Part shown: piece after piece, positions 39,723-48,737 of the stretch
Numbering within the stretch: position 1 is the first letter of the stretch
How the letters are laid out: every line of letters begins with the position of its first letter
Assembly: GCA_964523015.1 (NCBI GenBank)
Contig: CAZFXN010000010.1
Location: forward strand, 1 to 64,000
Direction of reading: 5' to 3'
Source: JAWXBT01 sp964523015
Lineage (GTDB): Bacteria > Bdellovibrionota_C > UBA2361 > J135
Length of the DNA: 64,000 nt
Notes under the pieces: model-generated
Seen by the model: the letters and a program-made list of their open reading frames with translations, nothing else
Told to the model about the DNA's origin: nothing
Databases searched by the model: none
Translations under genes and position numbers: made by a program

Positions 39723-40701
39723 TAAAGTTTTATTTGTAGTTGAGCCCGACTCTCCAATTCGCTTAGATCAGTACTTGATCGCCAAACTTACACTTCTTGA
39801 TGACTTTAAGGGCGTAACTCGTTCTCAAGTAAAAATCTGGATTGAAAATGGCAAAGTCGCCCTCAATGAGAAGGTAATACTAAAGGCCGGCTCCAAGCTG
39901 TCTATTGGTGACAATATTTCGCTTCAGTCACAGGTTATTGAGCCTCACGAATTAACACCTTGGGATTTTAAGCTTAATATCACTTATGAAGATGATGAAT
40001 TAATTGTTATTGATAAGCCAGCGGGACTTACAGTTCATCCAGGAGCTGGGAATAAGACTAATACATTAGTTAATGCACTGGTCTATCATTATGGACTTGA
40101 TAATTTATCTAACCCTGATTCTTTTCGTCCTGGTATCGTTCATCGCTTAGATAGAGATACGACTGGATTAATTGTTATCGCGAAAAATATCGAAGTACAA
40201 AATTTCTTGGCTCAGCAGTTTGCTAAAAAGACAGCACTAAGAAATTACAAAGCATTAATTAGAACTTTGCCAAGATCAGTTGCTGAAATTGATACCAAGG
40301 AGACCGGCAGAATAGAAACTCTTATAGGTAGACATCCAAGTAAGCGTACCTTGATGTCTGTTCTGACAGAGTCAGGTCGTAATGCAGTTACAAACTGGAA
40401 AATTATAGAGAGGTTCTATTATGGATCAATCGCTGATATAAAACTTGAAACAGGGCGAACCCATCAGATAAGGGTACATTTAAATCATATAAAGACACCA
40501 GTAATTGGAGACAAGGTGTATGGTGATTTTAGTATGTTACCAAAAGAGCTACTTAGGGTAGCTGATAAATTTGGTCGACAAGCACTGCATGCATATAGAT
40601 TGGGCTTTATTCATCCAAAATCAAATAAGTTGATTGAGTTCAATTCCCCTCTACCTGATGATTTTGAGGAGTTGGTAAGTGTCTTTAGAAATTTCAGCTA
40701 G
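39715..40701 (+). CDS. rluD: Ribosomal large subunit pseudouridine synthase (RluD family)
   Basis: This 328-residue pseudouridine synthase has an N-terminal S4-like RNA-binding domain (about 14-75) and the catalytic domain with motif HRLDRDTTG, catalytic Asp146. Other family marks are IDKPAGLTVHPGAG and the C-terminal GRTHQIRVHL. RluD modifies helix 69 of 23S rRNA in E. coli; RluA or RluC specificity is not excluded from motifs alone. It overlaps ribF upstream by 8 bases and pgeF downstream by 23 bases, the common rluD-pgeF arrangement. Confidence 0.92.
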   Translation: MTDKVLFVVEPDSPIRLDQYLIAKLTLLDDFKGVTRSQVKIWIENGKVALNEKVILKAGSKLSIGDNISLQSQVIEPHELTPWDFKLNITYEDDELIVIDKPAGLTVHPGAGNKTNTLVNALVYHYGLDNLSNPDSFRPGIVHRLDRDTTGLIVIAKNIEVQNFLAQQFAKKTALRNYKALIRTLPRSVAEIDTKETGRIETLIGRHPSKRTLMSVLTESGRNAVTNWKIIERFYYGSIADIKLETGRTHQIRVHLNHIKTPVIGDKVYGDFSMLPKELLRVADKFGRQALHAYRLGFIHPKSNKLIEFNSPLPDDFEELVSVFRNFS

Positions 40702-41416
40702 TTCGGATATCTTTGTTGAAAAAATATTTGGTGGAGCTAGATTCTTAGTCTGCCTTCCTCTTTGGAAAGAGGGATTTGTGCATGGTTTTGGTGGTAGCGA
40801 AGGGGTGGATTTTGAACTGTTTAAAAAAGAACTTAGCATAACAAATAATATTTCATGTAAGCAGGTGCATGGGATTACTATACTGGATATTAATTTAGGG
40901 GATTACAAATCATCAGAAACATACGAAGCCGACGGAATTTTAGGATTAACAGAGAACTCCAGAGATACAAATAGTACGTGTATCTATATAAAGACAGCAG
41001 ACTGCGTTCCGCTCATCATGATCGGACCTAAAATGACAGCAGTTGTACATGCTGGATGGAGAGGGTTAGCTTCTGGAATTGTTAAGCAAGCATTAGATCT
41101 CACTAAGCCGATATCAGTAATAATTGGGCCATGCGCTAGGGATTGCTGCTATGAAGTTGGCAATGAGGTTATTGAAGCAATGTCTGGTTTCGCAGCATAC
41201 AAAGCTAAATCTAATAAGCTATACCTCTCAACAGGACAGACTGCCTCAAATATTATAAATTCATATAACCTGGATAATGGAAACACCGTTAATATTTTTG
41301 ACTGTAATATCTGTACCATTTGTGACACAAGATTTAATTCATATAGAAGACAGAGGGATTTTAGCAGAAATATTAATTTTGCATTGGTAAAAAATCCCAC
41401 GTTTTCAGCTTGTTAG
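40679..41416 (+). CDS. pgeF: PgeF/YfiH family (DUF152, laccase-domain) protein
   Basis: PgeF removes mis-incorporated residues from peptidoglycan precursors (polyphenol oxidase family fold). The start is a GTG at 40679 preceded by GAGGAG inside rluD. The metal/catalytic triad is visible: His64 in CKQVHG, Cys109 in TADCVPL and His124 in VHAGWRGL. The 245-residue length and the C-terminal CTICDTRFNSYRRQRDFSRNINFALV match the family. The gene order rluD-pgeF is widespread, which supports the call. Confidence 0.92.
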   Translation: MSLEISASSDIFVEKIFGGARFLVCLPLWKEGFVHGFGGSEGVDFELFKKELSITNNISCKQVHGITILDINLGDYKSSETYEADGILGLTENSRDTNSTCIYIKTADCVPLIMIGPKMTAVVHAGWRGLASGIVKQALDLTKPISVIIGPCARDCCYEVGNEVIEAMSGFAAYKAKSNKLYLSTGQTASNIINSYNLDNGNTVNIFDCNICTICDTRFNSYRRQRDFSRNINFALVKNPTFSAC

Positions 41417-41566
41417 TTTCACCTCGGTTAGAATACTAATTCTAAAAGTAATTCTGAGTAATAAGTTACCTACTTTTCCTTAATCAATTCAACATTTCTG
41501 ATGAAGGTGATGAATATTTTTGACAACTAAAAGTCAAACAAATTAAAATATAAGAAGGACTTTTGA

Positions 41567-41593
41567 ATGACAAATTTACAACTTTTGAAGTAA
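41567..41593 (+). CDS. Possible 8-residue leader peptide
   Basis: AAGAAGGA at 41552-41559 lies 7 bases before an ATG that opens MTNLQLLK followed by TAA. The stop overlaps the ATG of the next short ORF (TAATG), a classic coupling arrangement. The strong ribosome binding site is the main evidence; the peptide itself has no known function. Confidence 0.4.
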   Translation: MTNLQLLK

Positions 41594-41715
41594 TGATAAT
41601 TATCAAATCTATTCAGCTCGTTATCTTAGCATTAGTCAGCATACACATTTTTAAATCATTTCTATTAATCAATCGCACACGAAATAACTACGTTAAAGCT
41701 TTCAATTTAAGTTAA
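41593..41715 (+). CDS. Possible 40-residue membrane micro-protein
   Basis: The ORF starts MIIIKSIQLVILALVSIHIFKSFLLI, a single hydrophobic helix, and ends in a basic polar tail (NRTRNNYVKAFNLS). Translation would be coupled to the 8-codon ORF by TAATG. Length, helix and coupling are compatible with a real small membrane protein or a leader regulating the downstream DUF465 gene. Chance occurrence is possible. Confidence 0.35.
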   Translation: MIIIKSIQLVILALVSIHIFKSFLLINRTRNNYVKAFNLS

Positions 41716-41734
41716 GAATGGAGTCATCATAATT

Positions 41735-41968
41735 ATGGAGAACGTAGATCAAGCACTTCTAGATAATGCCTTGCAAGATAGTTTTGAAATTAAAAGATTA
41801 TACACACTGCATAAGGACCTTGATAGAAAAATTGAAAGTTTAGGTAATAGAAGATTTTTAACCGAAAATGAACAGTTGATGATAAAACAGTTAAAGAAAG
41901 AGAAATTAAAAGGAAAAGATCAGTTAATTAGATTGATTGAACAGTACCGATCTACATCTATTAGTTAG
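41735..41968 (+). CDS. DUF465 (YdcH-like) small coiled-coil protein
   Basis: This 77-residue protein has the YdcH/DUF465 pattern: LYTLHKDLDRKIESL (conserved HxxLDxxI) and a basic helix EQLMIKQLKKEKLKGKDQLIRLIEQY. Family members are abundant small helical hairpins of unknown function in many proteobacteria. A GGAG-like site is not strong, but the gene is followed by an excellent terminator. Confidence 0.75.
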   Translation: MENVDQALLDNALQDSFEIKRLYTLHKDLDRKIESLGNRRFLTENEQLMIKQLKKEKLKGKDQLIRLIEQYRSTSIS

Positions 41969-41987
41969 TTTTTAGTTTCTGCCTAAG

Positions 41988-42030
41988 TTGCCCGAGTTCT
42001 ATTTATTAGTAGAACTCGGGCAATTTCTTT
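41988..42030 (+). terminator. Intrinsic terminator after the DUF465 gene
   Basis: TTGCCCGAGTTCTA (41988-42001) pairs over 14 bp with TAGAACTCGGGCAA (42010-42023) around an 8-base loop, followed by TTTCTTTG. This is the strongest intrinsic terminator in the window. It also separates this gene from the convergent FSF-family gene. Confidence 0.85.
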
Positions 42031-42034
42031 GATT

Positions 42035-42370
42035 CTAAGCAGCTCTTCGTCTAGTGCTTATTCGTCTACCGGAATCTATTGAGCTAATTATGGCATTTCG
42101 TGTCGCTTCAGGATTAAATCCTAAGTATGCGCATATTGATCTAAATGAAAATACATACTCATCATCATCGTCATCATCATTTAGAAACTCTAAAGCTTCA
42201 ACTTTTAATTCACCACCCTTTTTAAGATCTTCAATAACCCTAAGGATGATTGCTCTCATTAATTCATTCTCTGGTACGTATCCATTGCCACCATTATACG
42301 ATTGATCTACAGACGGAAACTTAGTTGCATTACCCACGAGGTACTCCACGAAAGATGAGACAGTGTTCAT
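42035..42370 (-). CDS. Small FSF..IC..LG family protein (paralogue 1)
   Basis: This 111-residue protein is preceded by GGAGGG (good ribosome binding site). The core NELMRAIILRVIEDLKKGGELKVEALEFLN, an Asp-rich stretch of six Asp, and YVFSFRSICAYLGFNPEATRNAI match the second copy at 57334 in order and spacing. The FSF..IC..LG..xE segment recalls small proteins of deltaproteobacteria. It may be DNA- or RNA-related given the Arg-rich C-terminus (RRISTRRRAA), but the function is unknown. The Asp run is encoded by repeated GAT/GAC codons. Confidence 0.7.
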   Translation of the reverse strand: MNTVSSFVEYLVGNATKFPSVDQSYNGGNGYVPENELMRAIILRVIEDLKKGGELKVEALEFLNDDDDDDEYVFSFRSICAYLGFNPEATRNAIISSIDSGRRISTRRRAA

Positions 42371-42552
42371 TCTTGGATCCCTCCAAAACCGATCAAAAAA
42401 ACTTTGTGAATAAAAATAGAAAAAACGACAAGGAATCTAACTGGGCGTTCCCCAGCTCTTAGCTTCTAACAGTGTTATATTACTAAGTCCTAGATAGGTG
42501 ACTCAGAAATTTTTACAGTCAACAAAAAGTGCTAACTATACGGATTTATTGT

Positions 42553-43539
42553 CTAATTAAGCCTACTCGCTGCAAAGTCGATAATTGATAGAACTAATTT
42601 TTTAGTTTCTTGGTCCTTAATATAGAAGTCATTTTCAAGTGATAGGATTACCTGATGAGCTGATTTAACATAATCATTACCTAACGACCTTGCTTCTTCA
42701 ATTATTCCATTAACTTTTATCTCACTTACTGCTCTCTGAACGAGATCTTCGCTGGGGCTAACAGTCATATTAAGAATCGATGACGCAAGCTCTGATCCGC
42801 TTTTTAACCAAAGACAATTAACAATTGAAGGTTTCTGCTCCCTAAGGTCAGTACATGGGGATTTTCCTAACTGTTCAATCGTTGATGTAATATCCAAGAT
42901 ATCATCACTAATTTGAAATGCGATACCAAGAGATTGTCCAAATACAGATAATTTATTTGCAATAGTGGTATCCCTGCAAGCAACAAAGCCACCAGACAGA
43001 GCAGCTAATCTAAAAAGTGCCCCTGTCTTTTTGCCACATATTGCTAGGGAATCTTCAATACTAAAGTTTGAAATATCTTCAAGAATTTCTCCTTCAGTTA
43101 GATCGACACATGCCTTTTCTGTCTCTTCAATGATGTATTTATCTAACTTTGCGCAGAGACCAAAAGCCTTTACAAAAAGAAAATTACCAGCGATTAATGT
43201 GTTCGTTTCCCCAAACTTTTTATAAGCACTCTCTTTTCCTCGCCTAGTAGGAGCTTTATCGATAATGTCATCATGTAAAAGTGTCGCCATATGAATCAGC
43301 TCAATTCCGGCACAGATGTTTAGTAGCTCTTCTGTTACCTCTTTATGACCAAGTAGTCTTGAACATAGAATTGTTAAGGCAGGTCTAATACGTTTTCCAC
43401 CGAGTTGGTTAAGATAGTTTGAGATCTCAAACAAAAGTGGAACATCAGAAGCTATAGAATTTGTAATATGTGCATCAACTCTGGATAAGGCACTTACTAC
43501 TTCAGGAGCAAGTAATGATTCAAGTTTAGGTGCCTTCAC
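42553..43539 (-). CDS. ispB: Polyprenyl diphosphate synthase
   Basis: This trans-prenyltransferase (328 residues) makes the side chain of quinones or a carrier lipid. The first Asp-rich motif DDIID lies in LLHDDIIDKAPTRRGKES and the second DDILD in QISDDILDIT. The small residues before the first Asp motif and the overall length suggest a long-chain (octa- or nona-) product. The start is GTG. It is oriented away from the tRNA-Glu gene. I use ispB as a family-level name; the product chain length is not established. Confidence 0.88.
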   Translation of the reverse strand: MKAPKLESLLAPEVVSALSRVDAHITNSIASDVPLLFEISNYLNQLGGKRIRPALTILCSRLLGHKEVTEELLNICAGIELIHMATLLHDDIIDKAPTRRGKESAYKKFGETNTLIAGNFLFVKAFGLCAKLDKYIIEETEKACVDLTEGEILEDISNFSIEDSLAICGKKTGALFRLAALSGGFVACRDTTIANKLSVFGQSLGIAFQISDDILDITSTIEQLGKSPCTDLREQKPSIVNCLWLKSGSELASSILNMTVSPSEDLVQRAVSEIKVNGIIEEARSLGNDYVKSAHQVILSLENDFYIKDQETKKLVLSIIDFAASRLN

Positions 43540-43652
43540 AACTGCCGTCCTGATGGGAGAGAGTTAGATCTAGAATTGGAATTCGTGACTGATACGATTC
43601 TTACTGAATTAAAATGCATGGCACGGTCTTATAAGAAACTACAAGAAACTAA

Positions 43653-43730
43653 TGGTGACCCCAACGGGATTCGAACCCGTGTCTTCAGCGTGAAAGGCTG
43701 ACGTCCTAGGCCAGGCTAGACGATGAGGCC
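43653..43730 (-). tRNA. tRNA-Glu (anticodon TTC)
   Basis: On the minus strand the sequence folds as a cloverleaf: acceptor GGCCTCA with TGGGGTC (two G-U pairs), an anticodon arm TCAGC-CTTTCAC-GCTGA with anticodon TTC, and a T arm ACGGG-TTCGAAT-CCCGT, ending with an encoded CCA. The D arm follows TCGTCTAG as in other tRNA-Glu genes. It is an isolated tRNA gene between ispB and the Yip1-like gene. Confidence 0.95.
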
Positions 43731-43910
43731 ACAATAATGCTTCAAGGGTGTAGCCAAATTATCGAAAAACGTCAATAGTTTATCAAAAAGTATATCAGCT
43801 CAATTTCGAGAGAAATTAAGCCAAACAATAAATACCAAAGCATTAATAGAAATTCAGTCAAGTCGGAGGCTTGTCAAGAAACCAGCAAAAATAGGTATGC
43901 TTTGGTATCG

Positions 43911-44603
43911 CTATCTAACAATGTTTAACAGGCGTTCAACCCAGGGGGCTATTTCATAAACAGTCTTAATTGTACCAGGTACTGCTAATTCAGAAAGGGC
44001 TAGGCCAACTACGACACATAGGTAAAAAGGGATAGCAGTAATAAGGGTGACAACGGTCGCTGATATCCAATGTCCATGACCGATCTCTTTAACACAGCTC
44101 GCAAAGATTAAAAACGAGACAAACTGACAATACGTAAATGCTACGGCAATTAGATCTAGTACAGACGGAGAGACAGGAGAGTATCCAGTTAAAAGTAATG
44201 TAATCAAGGTCAGGCTGCCATTAACTGAATAGTTGTAACAATAAACTACCAAAAGTGCGAATGTAATAGGACTCATGCTATATGCAATCGTAGCAATCAT
44301 TTGGCCCCATCGAATATGGATACCTAGTAGCTGAAGTATAAAAACCTCCACTACTGAAAATACAATCATACTAAAAAATATGACAATAACTAAGCTATAA
44401 AAAAGGTCAGCTCTAAAGGCATCAATTCTAAGAAAATGGATCTGTGTTATTATCGGGACAAAGATAGTAAATAAGGTGCAGAGTATAAGAGAGAAAGAGT
44501 AGGGTGGATAATCAGCGGCAATCAACCTTTGACTTGTTCCAATTGGATTAACCGGTAATCCAAACAATGCATGTAAGAAGCTAACAGTAGGTTTCTGATT
44601 CAT
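43911..44603 (-). CDS. Yip1-like integral membrane protein
   Basis: This 230-residue protein has five or six hydrophobic helices and the PPYSFSLILCTLFTIFVPI start of Yip1-domain proteins; bacterial members are of unknown function. It ends with a short polar tail. It is divergent from queG across only 20 bases. The family call is tentative. Confidence 0.55.
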   Translation of the reverse strand: MNQKPTVSFLHALFGLPVNPIGTSQRLIAADYPPYSFSLILCTLFTIFVPIITQIHFLRIDAFRADLFYSLVIVIFFSMIVFSVVEVFILQLLGIHIRWGQMIATIAYSMSPITFALLVVYCYNYSVNGSLTLITLLLTGYSPVSPSVLDLIAVAFTYCQFVSFLIFASCVKEIGHGHWISATVVTLITAIPFYLCVVVGLALSELAVPGTIKTVYEIAPWVERLLNIVR

Positions 44604-44623
44604 ATAGATTTGGTATTTTCGCT

Positions 44624-45784
44624 ATGAGTAAAAAAATTTCAATAAAAACTCTGAAGAGACTCGCTGCTGAATCAGGGTTGAGTTTAATGGGTCATACTGA
44701 CATCTCCCCACATATACATGCTGCAGCACAACTAAGCACTTGGCAAGATAAAGGATTTGCTGCTGAGATGAAATATATGCTTAGGCCCGCTTCTCTATTA
44801 GCCCATCCGCTTAACTTACTACCTGAAGGGAAAAGTCTAATTATCTTTTCCTTATTATACTCAAGAAGGCCAACTGAACCTTTGCCAAAAGGATTTGGTC
44901 GTGTAGCTCGATATGCTTGGGGAGAAGATTATCATGCAATATTAAAAACAAAGCTTACTTCACTTGCTTTAAAGACAGAGAAAGAGATCAACTCAAAATT
45001 TAAATGGAGGATATTCTCTGACTCTGTGCCACTACTAGAACGAGCCTTTGCCGAAAGGGCAGGTTTAGGATTTATTGGAAAAAATACATTGCTGATTAAA
45101 CCTAAAGTTGGCTCACTATTTTTTATATCTGAAATTATTTCTGAACTTGAGATAGAGGAAGAGAAGGGTGGATTAAATGTTATCAAAGAAGATACTGGAT
45201 GCAAAAGCTGCACTAATTGCATTGATGCGTGTCCAACTGGCGCAATTTCTGAACCGTACTCAGTTGATGCAGGTAAGTGCATTTCGTATTTAACAATTGA
45301 GAAAAGAGGTCCTTTAACTGATTGGGAGCAGTCAGCTCTAGGTTCTTGGATCTTTGGTTGTGATATCTGTCAGGAGGTTTGCCCATTTAACCATAGTTCT
45401 CTTAAAGAGGGGGTTGGTGCTGATTTTCCTGAATTCGAAGCTGATTATGGTGTTGGACAAAAACTTAACCTTAATGAGATTTTATCAATAAAAACCCCTG
45501 AGCAATTCAAAACGATTTTTTCAAAAACAGCACTTTTAAGAACCGGTAGAGATGGGTTGTTAAGAAATGCAGCGGCTGTATCAGTAAATACAGAGAGTCT
45601 AGATACAATCCCTGCATTATGTGTCTGTGCTACTGAGGATGCCTCATTTACTGTGAGGGCTTCTGCGGTTTCTGCTTTAAAGAGATTTTCAAAAATCGTA
45701 GATGGCAATTATAAAAATATGATTAATGAGGTACTTAGAAAAGATAAAACTACTGAATTGCACATGATGGAAGACAAATGTTAA
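44624..45784 (+). CDS. queG: Epoxyqueuosine reductase QueG
   Basis: QueG carries out the last step of queuosine synthesis in tRNA, using cobalamin and two 4Fe-4S clusters (386 residues). The first ferredoxin-like cluster motif is CKSCTNCIDACPTGAI and the second set is CDICQEVCPFN. The N-terminal segment DSVPLLERAFAERAGLGFIGKNTLLI is the family signature. The C-terminal HEAT-like tail (ALCVCATEDASFTVRASAVSAL) is present. Its 3' end overlaps the convergent yebC stop by 4 bases. Confidence 0.93.
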   Translation: MSKKISIKTLKRLAAESGLSLMGHTDISPHIHAAAQLSTWQDKGFAAEMKYMLRPASLLAHPLNLLPEGKSLIIFSLLYSRRPTEPLPKGFGRVARYAWGEDYHAILKTKLTSLALKTEKEINSKFKWRIFSDSVPLLERAFAERAGLGFIGKNTLLIKPKVGSLFFISEIISELEIEEEKGGLNVIKEDTGCKSCTNCIDACPTGAISEPYSVDAGKCISYLTIEKRGPLTDWEQSALGSWIFGCDICQEVCPFNHSSLKEGVGADFPEFEADYGVGQKLNLNEILSIKTPEQFKTIFSKTALLRTGRDGLLRNAAAVSVNTESLDTIPALCVCATEDASFTVRASAVSALKRFSKIVDGNYKNMINEVLRKDKTTELHMMEDKC

Positions 45785-46497
45785 TCAGCAGCTTTCATGT
45801 TATGATAAACATTCTGTACATCATCATCCTCTTCTAGAGCTGAAATTAATTCTTCAATTTGACTCTCTTCTTCCTTTGTTAAGGCTACTTGACTAGTAGG
45901 AAATCGTTGCAAAGATGCAGCCTTTACCTCCACTTTTTTTGACTCTAAGGCTCGTTGCATTTCTCCATAATTTTCAAATGTAGAAAAAAGTAAAAGTCCA
46001 TCATCCGAGTCAAATATATCCTCAAGGCCGTGATCAATTAAATCTAGTTCTAGCTCATCTAACCCATCTGTCGGGGCATCGATAGTAAAGACACCTCGAC
46101 GTTGGAACATAAAATCTAGGGCACCAGAGGTTGCAAGGGATCCATCATTATGGCCTAAGATTGCTCTAATGTTGGCGACAGTTCGAGTTGGATTGTTTGT
46201 TGCGCACTCTATTACTAAAGCCACGCCATTAGGACCATAGGCCTCATAAGTAACCTCTTCAAGTGATTCTACATCCTTAGAGGTTGCTCTCTTAATCGCA
46301 GCTTCGATCCTATCTTTAGGCATGTTAAGTGATTGAGCCACTTTCATAGCCATTCTTAAGCGGGGGTTCCCATTTGGATCACCGCCACCAAGCCGTATAG
46401 CAATTGCTATCTCTTTTCCAACTTTGGTAAAAGCTTTGGCATTTTTTGCCCAACGCGCAAACATCTTATGTTTGCGTTTTTCAAATATTCTTCCCAT
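45781..46497 (-). CDS. yebC: YebC/PmpR family protein
   Basis: This 238-residue member of the YebC/TACO1 family shows the conserved NPRLRMAMKVAQSLNMPKDRIEAAIKRA, VTYEAYGPNGVALVIECATNNPTRT and an N-terminal GRIFEKRKHKMFARWAKNAKAFTKVGKEI. The start variant (GRIFEKRK) resembles YebC of Bacteroidetes and some deltaproteobacteria rather than the enterobacterial AGHSKW form. YebC proteins regulate transcription or help translate polyproline stretches. AGGAAG precedes the ATG. Confidence 0.92.
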   Translation of the reverse strand: MGRIFEKRKHKMFARWAKNAKAFTKVGKEIAIAIRLGGGDPNGNPRLRMAMKVAQSLNMPKDRIEAAIKRATSKDVESLEEVTYEAYGPNGVALVIECATNNPTRTVANIRAILGHNDGSLATSGALDFMFQRRGVFTIDAPTDGLDELELDLIDHGLEDIFDSDDGLLLFSTFENYGEMQRALESKKVEVKAASLQRFPTSQVALTKEEESQIEELISALEEDDDVQNVYHNMKAAD

Positions 46498-46537
46498 ATT
46501 TGCTTCCTATTAAATCTGATCTTTCTAGCTTATTAAA

Positions 46538-47056
46538 TCAATGTTTTTTATTATCTAAATCTTCTTTCATTGTTAATTCTTTGGCTAATCGATCGAGCAT
46601 AGCATCAAAAAGAAGAGGATCCCTATCTCTATACTTAACAAGGACTGCGATAGCTGATTTTAACTCCCCTTTTTTTTCATGCCAACTTGCAACATACCTG
46701 TATCGATCGGAGGTTAATTGCGGCTCAACCTTCATTTTTTCTGCAAAATCATATGCCGCAAGTGAAGCTGTGACATTCTCTTGCCTTAATCGAACATCCC
46801 CAATTAGAAGATAATAGAAATATGGATTCTCCCATTCTGGACGATCGGTAAGTGCTAATCGTTGATTAATATGATCTAGGTAAGCCTGGCAGGCTTCGTC
46901 GTACTTTTTTTGTCTTAAGAGCTCTTCGGCATGTCTTAAATTTCCATGCTCACCAATTCTATACCATCCAAAAAAAGGCCCAAAGAAAGGTTGAGCCTTA
47001 CAGGCAGGAAGTAGAATTAGAATTACAGCTAGAAAATAAATTACTCTATTTAGCAT
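46538..47056 (-). CDS. Hypothetical TPR-like lipoprotein
   Basis: This 172-residue protein has a signal peptide and a likely lipobox LLPAC (Cys19). Helical repeats such as HAEELLRQKKYDEACQAYLDHI and ENVTASLAAYDFAEKMKV look like TPR motifs. It overlaps lpxL upstream by 11 bases, so it is co-translated with it. It may act in envelope assembly; the function is unknown. Confidence 0.65.
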   Translation of the reverse strand: MLNRVIYFLAVILILLPACKAQPFFGPFFGWYRIGEHGNLRHAEELLRQKKYDEACQAYLDHINQRLALTDRPEWENPYFYYLLIGDVRLRQENVTASLAAYDFAEKMKVEPQLTSDRYRYVASWHEKKGELKSAIAVLVKYRDRDPLLFDAMLDRLAKELTMKEDLDNKKH

Positions 47057-47936
47057 AAAGTTGTTTTTGTAAATCAGTGATATATTCGTTAGTCCTTAAA
47101 ACTTGACCATCCTCTTTACTACGCCATCTCTTATGAACCCAAACCCATTGCCATGGATACTTAATTATAACTTTTTCTAATAGAGTGTTATATTCACACA
47201 ATAGGTCAAAAGTAGTATTTTGTGAATTTAGCCTTTTTATCTTAACAGTGAAATGCCGGTCCTCCTCCCTTACAAGAAAGAGGGTATATATCGATGCTCC
47301 TGATTTCTTTGCTCCAGTAATAAGGGCACTCGGTGTTTTTGACAAGACACCGAAGAATGGAACCATAAGGCTCTCGACATCAGTATCTTGGTCAATGAGT
47401 GCGCCAACTATATTATTTCCCTTAAGCAACCTTAATATTTTAAATGCAGATAATTTATCATCTTTAGATAGCACCTGGACACCATAAGCAGTTCTCAGTT
47501 TTAAGAGTTCATTTTGAACACTAGGATTTTCAATACTTCTTCCAATAACAGTTAGAGGGAACTTCAATTCCTTGGCCGTCCAAGCTGCAAGTAATTCCCA
47601 ATTTCCTACATGTCCGGTTAAAAACAACTTTGGATTCGGATCATTTAAAACAGACTTAAATGACTCTTGGTCTTCTATTTTGATAACATTACTAGCTAAA
47701 ATCTCATTTGCAGAGATTGCCTCAATACATGTATCTCCAAAGGAATTATACATTTTTTTAAGGGTTCTTAAGTGATTAATATTAGGTAAAAATCTTTGTA
47801 GTTGAAGAGATGCAACTTTTTTTTCCCTTGTTGGAATATAGTAAATTAGATCTGTTATTAGATGACCTATGAAATACCTAGCATTAAGTGGCAACACTTT
47901 AAAAAAGTTAATAACTAATCGTATTAAAAACCCCAT
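47046..47936 (-). CDS. lpxL: Lipid A / LPS acyltransferase (LpxL/HtrB family)
   Basis: This 296-residue membrane acyltransferase adds a secondary acyl chain to lipid A. The catalytic H(X4)E motif is at His109 and Glu114 (GHVGNWELLAAW), with the second block GALIDQDTDVESLMVPFFG and the C-terminal YPWQWVWVHKRWR. The start ATG overlaps the stop of the M50 gene (TAATG), so they are coupled. Whether it acts as LpxL or LpxM cannot be decided. Its presence implies a lipid A-bearing outer membrane. Confidence 0.9.
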   Translation of the reverse strand: MGFLIRLVINFFKVLPLNARYFIGHLITDLIYYIPTREKKVASLQLQRFLPNINHLRTLKKMYNSFGDTCIEAISANEILASNVIKIEDQESFKSVLNDPNPKLFLTGHVGNWELLAAWTAKELKFPLTVIGRSIENPSVQNELLKLRTAYGVQVLSKDDKLSAFKILRLLKGNNIVGALIDQDTDVESLMVPFFGVLSKTPSALITGAKKSGASIYTLFLVREEDRHFTVKIKRLNSQNTTFDLLCEYNTLLEKVIIKYPWQWVWVHKRWRSKEDGQVLRTNEYITDLQKQLYAK

Positions 47937-48655
47937 TATAGTTTGTCCTGGATAGCATCATCTGCATAGATTGATTTTCGATACTTTAGAAATTTGATCT
48001 CTTTTGAAGCCAAAGAGAATATGAAAACTGAGATAATTAATAGAATAATCTGTCCAAAATAAAGAGCCGCAGCAAGCATAATAAGACTACAAAGTTGACC
48101 AAGTCGAGCTGAGAAAATTGTTGCTGTATCATGGGAAAATACCATCGATAAAATCGAACGCACTACTCGGCCTCCATCCATTGGAAAGGCGGGGATCATG
48201 TTAAATATTACGAGGACCACGTTGACTAAGAAAAATCGATCATAAAATGATAATGGGATATTAAACGTGCTAATAAGTGCATATTCACCCTCAAGTTGAG
48301 TAAGAAAAGGAAGAACTAAAAAAGCTATTGCTACATTCACTAAAGGACCAGCTATCGCAATAAAAAACTCCTGCTTAGGTGGCGCCTCTCCATTAAGGAG
48401 AGCTACTCCGCCTATGGGGTAGAGAGTTATATCTCTTGTCCCTATACCAAAATATTTTGCAGTTAACGCGTGCCCGAGTTCATGTAGTAAAACACAGAGA
48501 AAGACAGATATAAAAAAAAGACTCTCTGTAAGTCCATCCGTTAATCCTTGTTCGTCACTAAATATTATCCAGACCAGAAACGCAAAAAAGCTCCAATGGA
48601 TACGAATAGGTATACCAACAACTCTCAATATGGTAGGACTAAAATTCAATTTCAT
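47936..48655 (-). CDS. M50 family membrane metalloprotease
   Basis: This site-2-type protease (239 residues) has five or six membrane segments, the zinc motif His58-Glu59-Leu60-Gly61-His62 (LHELGHALTAKYFG), and the distal ligand motif NMIPAFPMDGGRV containing Asp. The small size and lack of PDZ or CBS domains fit the group of single-domain M50 proteases (Rip/SpoIVFB-like). The substrate is unknown. It is the first gene of a four-gene run with lpxL, the TPR lipoprotein and yebC. Confidence 0.88.
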   Translation of the reverse strand: MKLNFSPTILRVVGIPIRIHWSFFAFLVWIIFSDEQGLTDGLTESLFFISVFLCVLLHELGHALTAKYFGIGTRDITLYPIGGVALLNGEAPPKQEFFIAIAGPLVNVAIAFLVLPFLTQLEGEYALISTFNIPLSFYDRFFLVNVVLVIFNMIPAFPMDGGRVVRSILSMVFSHDTATIFSARLGQLCSLIMLAAALYFGQIILLIISVFIFSLASKEIKFLKYRKSIYADDAIQDKL

Positions 48656-48737
48656 TACTTATGACTGATTCATTTGGACTATTGATGAAAGCAGCTCTAA
48701 ACAGTAAAAGTAGTTGCATGAAATATCAAGAGGATTA

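Larger units (their letters stand above)
41417..41734. other. Spacer with two coupled short ORFs
   Basis: The 318 bases between pgeF and the DUF465 gene hold no ORF above 60 codons. They contain a well-formed ribosome binding site with an 8-codon ORF coupled to a 40-codon ORF, annotated separately. The rest is A/T-rich without a hairpin that I can support. Confidence 0.5.

Noticed and set aside
42035..42370. Run of Asp codons as a microsatellite disease-like expansion
   Set aside because: The run of six Asp uses mixed GAT/GAC codons and lies in the variable acidic spacer of the family; no expansion is evident.
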